Source: Muribaculaceae bacterium (lineage in GTDB: Bacteria > Bacteroidota > Bacteroidia > Bacteroidales > Muribaculaceae). Taken from it: a DNA stretch of 8,752 nucleotides. Both the position numbers and the translations under genes were made by a program. The notes under the pieces were generated by a model. The model searched no databases, was not told the origin of the DNA, and worked only from the letters and a program-made list of their open reading frames with translations. The DNA lies in contig VSPW01000075.1 of NCBI GenBank assembly GCA_009775535.1, forward strand, positions 1 to 8,752. Reading direction: 5' to 3'. Shown here piece after piece: positions 1 to 5,949 of this stretch. The stretch's first letter is position 1. Every line of letters starts with the position of its first letter.

Positions 1-1
1 T

Positions 2-664
2 TTTTTTATAAGAGACATGTACAAACAGCCGCTTCTCCCATCTATCTATTACCGCGGATATAATTCCGTTGTAATATATAGATGGGAGAAGCGGCTGTTT
101 GTACAGATTGGCTCTATGAGGCGTCTTAACGATATAATTATCCTTCCATATACGCTCAATCCGGAAGTCTCTGTTTGTGGTTTGGATGCTTTGGCTGATA
201 TTGAGGTCAAGCGTATAAGTGTATTGGCTGAGGCATATCCTGTCCCCGAGATGTATTCATGGACAGAAGATAATTTGGATAAATATCTTTTGGGCAGTAG
301 AGATCCTGTTGAAGGGTATTGGTGCTATCTTGACAGGGCAAATAACAAGGCCATGGCTATACCTGGTGGATATTATCGTTTGGCTATTGTCAACAACGGT
401 AATGGTTACGATATTATTTACCTTGATGGGGCTGATATATGCAAGGAGCTGTGGCGTCCGATGAGGATAAAGGGAAAATTGATGCCTACAGGGTTTGTAG
501 ACAGTTATGACCTTATCTGGTATGATGCCCGTGGACACATAGTCAGCAATGAGATGTATGCTACCATAGAGCAGGATGCAATACTTAAATTGTCATTTCC
601 TTTACTTGAATCGGAATTGCGATTCCGCCGGGAAATAAGACGAAGAGACAGATGTCAGCCTTGA
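2..664 (+). CDS. Conserved hypothetical protein, C-terminal part (left-truncated)
   Basis: The frame is open from the left edge to a TGA at 662-664. The first ATG is at 17 and the next in-frame ATG at 116. Neither start gives a signal peptide, so I treat this as the C-terminal part of a longer gene. Numbering from ATG 17 (215 aa), residues about 72-210 look like one compact domain. Its marks are AYPVP near 73-77, SWTED near 81-85, DPVEGYWCYLDR near 96-107, GGYYRLAIV near 117-125, YDIIYLDGA near 132-140, and a final FPLLESELRF stretch. I recall a similar ending in uncharacterised Bacteroidales proteins, but that is memory, not a search, and I assign no function. The region from 18 to 105 is an almost perfect inverted repeat, so the N-terminal 30 codons are suspect. 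The true start could be ATG 116, which lies just past the repeat, or upstream of the window. The 3' end overlaps the convergent lipoprotein gene by 10 bp. Confidence 0.6.
   Translation, partial: FFIRDMYKQPLLPSIYYRGYNSVVIYRWEKRLFVQIGSMRRLNDIIILPYTLNPEVSVCGLDALADIEVKRISVLAEAYPVPEMYSWTEDNLDKYLLGSRDPVEGYWCYLDRANNKAMAIPGGYYRLAIVNNGNGYDIIYLDGADICKELWRPMRIKGKLMPTGFVDSYDLIWYDARGHIVSNEMYATIEQDAILKLSFPLLESELRFRREIRRRDRCQP
18..105. repeat. Long inverted repeat / hairpin, 28 bp perfect arms
   Basis: Bases 18-45 are the exact reverse complement of 78-105. After one mismatch (46/77), pairing resumes for six bases (47-52 with 71-76). A mismatch and a G-T pair follow, then four more pairs (55-58 with 65-68), closing a six-base TATAAT loop. 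The structure is therefore one hairpin of about 38 pairs, not two separated repeats. The arms contain GCCGCTTCTCCC, so the stem would be stable. It lies in the open frame of the hypothetical gene and ends 10 nt before the in-frame ATG at 116. No T-tract follows either side in the orientation needed for an intrinsic terminator; the T-run at 1-7 precedes the stem. It could be a 5' leader structure, a palindromic element, or a fold-back artefact at a contig end. Confidence 0.9.
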
Positions 665-1089
665 GTGATTTTAGAGGTTTGAATGTCAAAATATACGGTT
701 GTATCAATCAGTACTACAATATATTGCTTTGTCGTTCTCTCTATGGAAATTGCATCGCTTTGAAGCTCACCTGTCTGCAAATATTCATATAGGGCGGGCG
801 GAAGCTGGTCAAACAGCAGTACTTGCGGCAGTCGTTCACCATACCCATTTATATCAGTCCAGTTGAATTTGCTGTTAAACGTCATTCCTGGCCCATTTTT
901 TAATTTCACATGATATATCTCATCATTTGAGGTAAAGGAACTGGCATCTTGCCCAGGAAAATATTGAGATATGAATTTTGTAATGGGATATGGTATATCA
1001 TCCCATACAGTATCACTGTTGCAAGAGCCCAAAGCCAATATGGCTAGTATTGAAGGTATAATGGTCATTAATAGTGCAATGCGTTTCAT
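655..1089 (-). CDS. PepSY-like (BLIP-fold) lipoprotein
   Basis: This 144-aa protein starts with a lipoprotein signal: MKR, a hydrophobic stretch from residue 4 to 20, and a lipobox LGSC at 20-23. Cys23 is the expected lipidated residue, so the protein should be membrane-anchored and face the periplasm or cell surface. The mature part resembles the Bacteroidales PepSY-like family (DUF2874/PF11396). About residues 31-45 give DIPYPITKFISQYFPG, followed by YHVKLKNG (59-66) and a W-containing turn (FNWTDI, 75-80). A second half carries LPPALYEYL (96-104) and a closing pair of beta strands (YIVVLIDTTVYF, 123-134). Members usually have two such repeats and are small secreted proteins of unknown role. 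The gene faces away from the fucosidase operon and shares the 1090-1280 intergenic region with it. Its stop overlaps the end of the convergent hypothetical gene. Family assignment is by pattern, so the fold is fairly secure but the function is not. Confidence 0.8.
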   Translation of the reverse strand: MKRIALLMTIIPSILAILALGSCNSDTVWDDIPYPITKFISQYFPGQDASSFTSNDEIYHVKLKNGPGMTFNSKFNWTDINGYGERLPQVLLFDQLPPALYEYLQTGELQSDAISIERTTKQYIVVLIDTTVYFDIQTSKITQG

Positions 1090-1280
1090 CGTTACAGGAT
1101 TGTTTGTTATTTTTAAGTTACAACAACAATATGGGCTATACGGTTTTATCTAGAATCGCTGTAACTGTTGAAAAACAGTGATTTTAGATGTTCCTAAATT
1201 TGCCAGCGTGGGAAATATGTAGTAAATTAGCACAAATTAATATAATGAGCCAATCTGTTTGGAAATTCTTGTATAGTCTA
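1090..1280. other. Divergent intergenic region
   Basis: This 191-bp non-coding gap separates the starts of the minus-strand lipoprotein gene and the plus-strand fucosidase operon, so it should hold both promoters. For the plus strand there is one exact TAnnTTTG box (see the promoter entry). For the minus strand I found no exact copy; the closest is TTAATTTG (reverse complement of 1233-1240), which has one mismatch. A short hairpin lies at 1164-1179: six base pairs closed by a GAAA loop. It is followed by an ATTTTAG stretch and could be chance. No small gene with a convincing start was seen here. Confidence 0.6.
1195..1202 (+). promoter_or_regulatory. Candidate Bacteroidetes -7 promoter box
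   Basis: TAAATTTG matches the Bacteroides primary sigma factor -7 consensus TAnnTTTG exactly. The only upstream TTG-type partner is at 1167-1170 (GTTG), 24 nt away, which is longer than the roughly 20 nt normally seen between the -33 and -7 elements. If used, transcription would start near 1209 and give a leader of about 70 nt before the fucosidase ATG. The element sits in the right place for the four-gene operon, but the weak -33 match keeps this tentative. Confidence 0.35.
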
Positions 1281-2609
1281 ATGATGAATAAATGCTATAA
1301 AACAATTTTTGCAGCATTTGCCATGTTGCAGTTGCAGTGCCACACAGTATCATATGCTGAGACGGTAGAGTATGTCCCAACCGCAGAAAACATACAATCA
1401 CGAAAGGAATTTTCGGATTCCCGGTTTGGTATATTTATCCACTGGGGTATATACAGTATGTTTGGACAGGGTGAATGGTACTTGAATTATGGCCCTGATA
1501 AAGATGAGTACGCCAAAGCAGCCTCTGGATTTTATCCGTCCCGTTTTGATGCTGCCGGTTGGGTTTCCTCCATTAAAGCATCCGGTGCCAAATATATATG
1601 CATAACTACAAGGCATCATGATGGTTTTTCGATGTGGCATACATCCCAATCGCCATATAACATTGTTGATGCTACACCATTTGGACGGGATGTGATTAAG
1701 GAACTTGCAGAAGAGTGCCACCGTCAAGGGATAAGGCTTCATTTTTATTATTCACACATAGATTGGACTCGGGATGACTATCCGGCTGGGCGTACTGGCC
1801 TGACCACGGGCAAAGATCCATCAAAGGCCGATTGGCGTTCGTATTATGAATTCATGAACTCCCAGCTTACAGAATTGCTCACTAGATATGGCGACATTGG
1901 TGCGATATGGTTTGACGGGTGGTGGGATCATGATGAAGATGTTATCCCATTTGATTGGCAATTGTCAGGGCAATATGAATTGATCCATCGGTTACAGCCA
2001 TCATGTCTTGTGGGTAACAACCATCATCAATCTCCATTTGGCGGTGAGGATATCCAAATTTTCGAGCGGGATCTTCCTGGCGAGAATAATGCTGGATTAT
2101 CTGGGCAGGACATCAGCTGTTTGCCATTGGAGACTTGTGAGACAATGAATGGAATGTGGGGATATAAGGTGAAGGATCAGAACTATAAAGATGTCCGTAC
2201 CCTAGTGCGCTATCTTGTTGGTGCTGCAGGAAAAGGGGCGAACCTTCTGCTGAATGTAGGCCCACAGCCAAACGGTGAGTTGCCGGAAGTGGCAGTTGAA
2301 CGGATGAAAGGAATTGGGGAATGGCTCGCGGATAATGGAGAGACGATATACGGTACGGTTGCAGGTGATTTCCCGGCTCAATGTTGGGGCACGTCGACAA
2401 GAAAAGGAAACAAATTGTATGTCCATGTGATGACGGCGGAAGCACCAGTTATATATGCCCCCACACCATATAAGGTGAAACGAGCTGTGGAGTATGGTAC
2501 TAACCGGGCTTTGAGGTTTCAGCAGGAAAAAGGAGGTGTCATTATACATCTTGATTCCATACCTTCAGGGATTGATTATATAGTTGAATTGGAAGCACCT
2601 GTTAAATAA
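1281..2609 (+). CDS. Alpha-L-fucosidase, GH29, exported
   Basis: This enzyme hydrolyses terminal alpha-L-fucose from oligosaccharides or glycoproteins. The frame opens at 1188, but I place the start at ATG 1281 (or the adjacent ATG 1284) because that gives a clean signal peptide of 26 residues with cleavage after SYA; upstream residues look non-coding. No lipobox is present (LQLQC lacks a small residue before Cys), so a soluble periplasmic or secreted enzyme is expected. In 442-aa numbering, the GH29 barrel shows IHWGIYS at 53-59, HHDGF at 112-116, and IWFDGWWD at 209-216, where Asp212 of WFDG is the expected nucleophile. LETCETMNGMWGY follows at 284-296, and LLLNVGPQPNGE at 322-333. The residues after about 360 form the usual small C-terminal beta domain (GNKLYVHV). 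The acid/base is not fixed by motif in this family; Glu284 or Glu287 are candidates. The IHWG and GEWY signatures suggest subfamily A, which is broad in linkage. It is first in the operon and its stop overlaps the cutC start by one base. Confidence 0.95.
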   Translation: MMNKCYKTIFAAFAMLQLQCHTVSYAETVEYVPTAENIQSRKEFSDSRFGIFIHWGIYSMFGQGEWYLNYGPDKDEYAKAASGFYPSRFDAAGWVSSIKASGAKYICITTRHHDGFSMWHTSQSPYNIVDATPFGRDVIKELAEECHRQGIRLHFYYSHIDWTRDDYPAGRTGLTTGKDPSKADWRSYYEFMNSQLTELLTRYGDIGAIWFDGWWDHDEDVIPFDWQLSGQYELIHRLQPSCLVGNNHHQSPFGGEDIQIFERDLPGENNAGLSGQDISCLPLETCETMNGMWGYKVKDQNYKDVRTLVRYLVGAAGKGANLLLNVGPQPNGELPEVAVERMKGIGEWLADNGETIYGTVAGDFPAQCWGTSTRKGNKLYVHVMTAEAPVIYAPTPYKVKRAVEYGTNRALRFQQEKGGVIIHLDSIPSGIDYIVELEAPVK

Positions 2610-3367
2610 TGGAAAATAGATACCCTTTATTGGAGGTATGTGCTGGAGACATCGACAGCGTGTATGCGGCAGCACAAGGTGGGGCAGCAAGGGTGGAGTT
2701 ATGTTCAGCTCTTTACGAAGGTGGTATTACGCCTTCTGCCTCTTTCATAAGGAAGGCTAGGGAAGTCCACGGATTGAAGGTCCATGTGCTGATACGTCCG
2801 CGTGGGGGTGATTTTCTTTATACCCCTGTAGAAATAAATATGATGTGTGAAGATATACGTATTGCAGTAGATTCCGGCGCTGATGGTGTAGTGATAGGCG
2901 CATTGGATAGGGAAGGACGAGTTGATAAGGATGCTTGTGCCAAATTGATGGCCGCTGCGAATGGGATCGCAGTTACATTCCATAGGGCAATTGACATGTG
3001 CCGTGATGCTTTTGAGGCGATAGAAGATATCGCAGAATTGGGATGTAACAGGATACTGACATCTGGATTAGCTTCATCGGCATATATTGGTGCTGATATG
3101 CTGAGGCATATGCAGATTGCAGCAGGAAAAAGAATGATTATTATTGCAGCAGGAGGGGTGAATGCGGAAAATGCCACAGATATTATTTCACGTAGTGGGT
3201 GTATGGAGATACATGCATCTGCCAGGCAAAAAGTATTTAGCGGAATGCTTTTCAGGAGGGATTCAGTGTCAATGGGTGCAAAGGATGTGGATGAGTATTC
3301 GCGCCTTTCGACCAATATTAATGAAGTCCGGTCAATAGTTGAGGCAATAAGTAATGTACCATATTAG
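2609..3367 (+). CDS. cutC: CutC-family protein (PF03932), cytosolic
   Basis: A 252-aa TIM-barrel protein of the CutC family, of normal length. Family marks run in order: LEVCAGD at 8-14, GGAARVELCSAL at 24-35, EGGITPS at 37-43, LIRPRGGDF at 61-69, VTFHRAID at 122-129, RILTSG at 148-153, the AGGV loop at 181-184, and IHASA at 201-205. Cys11 and Cys32 lie in these conserved stretches. There is no signal peptide, so it should stay in the cytoplasm, unlike the three enzymes around it. The start ATG overlaps the fucosidase stop in a TAATG arrangement, which points to translational coupling and a single transcript. The copper-homeostasis name comes from E. coli. There the copper phenotype was later attributed to the MicL small RNA transcribed from within cutC, so the biochemical role of the protein remains unknown. 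The context here suggests a sugar- or glycopeptide-related job. A 12-nt repeat at 3116-3127 and 3143-3154 merely encodes IAAG twice. Confidence 0.95.
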   Translation: MENRYPLLEVCAGDIDSVYAAAQGGAARVELCSALYEGGITPSASFIRKAREVHGLKVHVLIRPRGGDFLYTPVEINMMCEDIRIAVDSGADGVVIGALDREGRVDKDACAKLMAAANGIAVTFHRAIDMCRDAFEAIEDIAELGCNRILTSGLASSAYIGADMLRHMQIAAGKRMIIIAAGGVNAENATDIISRSGCMEIHASARQKVFSGMLFRRDSVSMGAKDVDEYSRLSTNINEVRSIVEAISNVPY

Positions 3368-3379
3368 AAATTAAGCATT

Positions 3380-5941
3380 ATGAATACCAGATATTTGCAT
3401 AAATGTATACTGCTACTTGCCTCTTTTTGGGGATTGCATTCGTCAGCAATGACACTGGACGGATATGTCGATTTTTTATACAGTAATATGGCATTGCCGG
3501 ATAGTCTTGACTATACCCGGGATTTCTATGTGCAAAATGTAGATTGTACATTACGTGCAAGAGGAGAGATGCCATGGGGAATATCAGTACCGGAACGAGA
3601 ATTCCGTAATTTTGTATTGCCGATTAGGGTAAACAATGAAAATCTTGATAGTTCTAGAGCAGTGTTTTATGAGGAATTGAAGGATAGGGTAAAAGGCCTG
3701 TCGATGCATGATGCTGCATTGGAGGTCAATCATTGGTGTCATGAAAAAGTTACATACCGTCCATCCGATGCCAGGACATCATCGCCATTGGCGTCCGTAA
3801 AGACATCTTTTGGACGATGTGGAGAAGAATCCACTTTTGCTGTCGCAGCACTGCGTGCCGTATGTATACCAGCAAGACAGGTATATACTCCTCGTTGGGC
3901 TCATACAGATGACAATCATGCATGGGTTGAAGTCTGGATTGACGGTAAATGGCATTTTCTTGGTGCATGTGAACCAGAACCTGAATTGGATGTTGCATGG
4001 TTCAATGCGCCGGCATCACGTGGTATGCTTATGAATGCCAATGCATTGGGCTGTTATGACGGTCCAGAGGAAGTCCTGGATGCAGGTCGGTTGTATACAC
4101 AGATTAATGTCACTGAAAATTATACACTTACAGATACCGCACGTGTTAGGGTAATAGATATACATTCCAATCCGGTTTCTGGAGCGACAGTGATGTTTAT
4201 GTTATATAATTATGGCGAATTCTTTCCTATTGCAAAAAAAGAGTCGGACCATCAAGGACGTGCCTGCCTTACATCTGGAAGGGGAGACCTTATGGTATGG
4301 GCTACGGATGGAACAAAATTCGGATTTGCCAAGACAACTGTTGGCATTGATGGAGAGGTATATATAATTCTAAATAAAGATAAATCATATGAAGGGGTTA
4401 CAGATATAGATATGGTCCCACCTTCTATCCCTGATGGAGCTATTGTGGCCGTAGGGGCAAAAGAGAAGGAGGTAAATGATATGCGTTTGGCCAGAGAGGA
4501 TTCCATACGTATGGATTATATGTCAACTTTCTATACTTTGGAGCGTGGAGTGAAGTGGGCTTTGGAAAATGGTTATGAACCGGAAATCGTTGCGCCACTG
4601 TTAAGGGATTCGTATGGTAACCATCATACACTTACATCATTTTTAGGCTCAGTTTCCAGCGGGAGGCATATACAGGCTGTTGAGCTATTGAAGTCATTAT
4701 CTTCAAAGGATCTTAGAGATGTGTCTCTAGACGTGCTTCAAGATGCGATGATGTCCAATAACATTAATCATCCGGATCAATACATGTATGTGACTAATCC
4801 ACGTGTGGAAAATGAGATGCTTACACCCTGGAGACGTTTTTTTCATAAAGAGATTCCAGAACAGCTACGGAATGCATTCCGCGGAATGCCCGGGATGTGG
4901 GTAGAATGGGTGAAGGAAAATATTGGTGTATCTGCAGATGGGCAAAATCCTAAAAAATTACGTATATCTCCTGAATCAGTATGGAGACATCGACATGATA
5001 TTGATCCATTGTCGCGTGATATCTTCTTTGTAGCAACGGCTCGTTCTATGGGAATTCCTGCCCGTATAGATCCCGTTACAATGAAAGTGCAATACAAACA
5101 TCCGGACTCTTTGTTAGGAGTGGATTTGGATTGGGTAGATGTGGATTTTGGAGACAATAAAGACCATTTGGATGATACGGCAGGAAAGACTGCATCATTG
5201 AAGATGGAGTTCATGCCAGTAGGGAGGATTGACAATCCTAAATATTATACCAATTTTACTCTTTCAAAAATAGAAAGCGGCATGCCAGTACTGTTGAATT
5301 ATGCAGAGGATACAGATTGGAACAGTTTGTTCCGTAATCCGATCAGGGTTGATGACGGTCAGTACATGTTGGTGACAGGTCAGCGGATGGCTGATGGGAC
5401 AGTATTGGCTAAAACCCGTATATTCACTGTTAATCCAGGTAATCATGTTAATGTAATACCATTGGAAATACGTCAGGATTCTACTGGGGTACAGGTTATA
5501 GGTAGTTTTAATAGTGAATCGGTATATCATGATTTGGATACAGGAACAGATAGGTCAATACTATCCCGGACTGGCCGTGGATACTTTGTGCTTGGTCTGA
5601 TAAGTCCCAACCATGAGCCATCCATACATGCTTTGAATGACTTGTCGGCTGTTAAAGATAAAATGGAAGAGGCCAATGTCCCAGTGCTATTGCTGTTCGG
5701 AAATGCCGATGCGGCATCCCGATTTTCAGAAAAGCCGTATACAGGACTTCCATCAACAGTAAGTTTTGGATATGATATTGATGGTGCAATTTCATCAGAG
5801 ATTCGGTCTGCTATGAAGTTGCGTGGTGAGGATATTCCGGTCTTTATAATTGCCGATACATTCAATAGGGTAGTGTACGTAGTAAGTGGATACACTATAA
5901 ATTTGGGAGAAACATTACTTGATATAATTCATAAACTTTAA
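3380..5941 (+). CDS. Exported transglutaminase-like protein with degenerate second copy
   Basis: This 853-aa protein begins with a signal peptide (hydrophobic core about 9-19, cleavage near SSA at 21-23). The transglutaminase-like core spans about 110-205. Cys147 lies in FGRCGEESTF, followed by VCIPARQVYTPRW, His180 in DNHAWVEVW, and an acidic third position at Glu198 or nearby in GACEPEPELD. A beta-sandwich of the carboxypeptidase-regulatory type covers about 250-330 (TARVRVID, NPVSGATV). A helical linker covers about 360-460. Residues about 530-592 resemble the core again (RDIFFVATARSMGIPAR, then LDWVDVDF) but lack the Cys and His. The C-terminus, about 730-853, looks thioredoxin-like without a CXXC (VPVLLLFG, IPVFIIADTFNRVVYV). 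The fold is shared by cysteine proteases, protein cross-linkers and the eukaryotic peptide:N-glycanase, so the reaction is unknown. It sits 12 nt after cutC and 8 nt before the GH2 gene, which suggests action on glycoproteins or glycopeptides. Proteins with the WFNAPASRGML stretch are, as I recall, widespread in Bacteroides. Confidence 0.85.
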   Translation: MNTRYLHKCILLLASFWGLHSSAMTLDGYVDFLYSNMALPDSLDYTRDFYVQNVDCTLRARGEMPWGISVPEREFRNFVLPIRVNNENLDSSRAVFYEELKDRVKGLSMHDAALEVNHWCHEKVTYRPSDARTSSPLASVKTSFGRCGEESTFAVAALRAVCIPARQVYTPRWAHTDDNHAWVEVWIDGKWHFLGACEPEPELDVAWFNAPASRGMLMNANALGCYDGPEEVLDAGRLYTQINVTENYTLTDTARVRVIDIHSNPVSGATVMFMLYNYGEFFPIAKKESDHQGRACLTSGRGDLMVWATDGTKFGFAKTTVGIDGEVYIILNKDKSYEGVTDIDMVPPSIPDGAIVAVGAKEKEVNDMRLAREDSIRMDYMSTFYTLERGVKWALENGYEPEIVAPLLRDSYGNHHTLTSFLGSVSSGRHIQAVELLKSLSSKDLRDVSLDVLQDAMMSNNINHPDQYMYVTNPRVENEMLTPWRRFFHKEIPEQLRNAFRGMPGMWVEWVKENIGVSADGQNPKKLRISPESVWRHRHDIDPLSRDIFFVATARSMGIPARIDPVTMKVQYKHPDSLLGVDLDWVDVDFGDNKDHLDDTAGKTASLKMEFMPVGRIDNPKYYTNFTLSKIESGMPVLLNYAEDTDWNSLFRNPIRVDDGQYMLVTGQRMADGTVLAKTRIFTVNPGNHVNVIPLEIRQDSTGVQVIGSFNSESVYHDLDTGTDRSILSRTGRGYFVLGLISPNHEPSIHALNDLSAVKDKMEEANVPVLLLFGNADAASRFSEKPYTGLPSTVSFGYDIDGAISSEIRSAMKLRGEDIPVFIIADTFNRVVYVVSGYTINLGETLLDIIHKL

Positions 5942-5949
5942 AAATATAT

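Noticed and set aside
1..105. Intrinsic terminator formed by the long hairpin
   Set aside because: The T-run at 1-7 precedes the stem on the plus strand and becomes an A-run after it on the minus strand, so neither direction has stem followed by T-tract.
18..105. Invertible promoter bounded by inverted repeats
   Set aside because: The space between the perfect arms is only 32 bases and itself pairs; known Bacteroides phase-variable promoters have a longer separate spacer with a promoter in it.
971..1153. Plus-strand 60-codon frame across the start of the lipoprotein gene
   Set aside because: It is mostly antisense to the lipoprotein signal peptide, whose hydrophobic codons create the open frame.
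1188..1280. N-terminal extension of the fucosidase from ATG 1188 or ATG 1245
   Set aside because: The extra residues bury the signal peptide and overlap the candidate promoter; ATG 1281/1284 gives a proper exported protein.
3116..3154. 12-nt direct repeat ATTGCAGCAGGA spaced 27 nt
   Set aside because: Both copies encode the same IAAG peptide in the CutC frame; there is no sign of a mobile element or tandem array.
2818..3315. Minus-strand open frame of 165 codons inside cutC
   Set aside because: It lies wholly opposite a clear CutC gene, has no recognisable motif or signal, and reads as repetitive Ile/Ser/Ala-rich antisense of the real frame.
4868..4881. 14-bp palindrome CGGAATGCATTCCG, and similar ones at 4502-4515 and 4038-4049
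   Set aside because: A few perfect palindromes of 12-14 bp are expected by chance in 8.7 kb, and all three lie in normal coding sequence.
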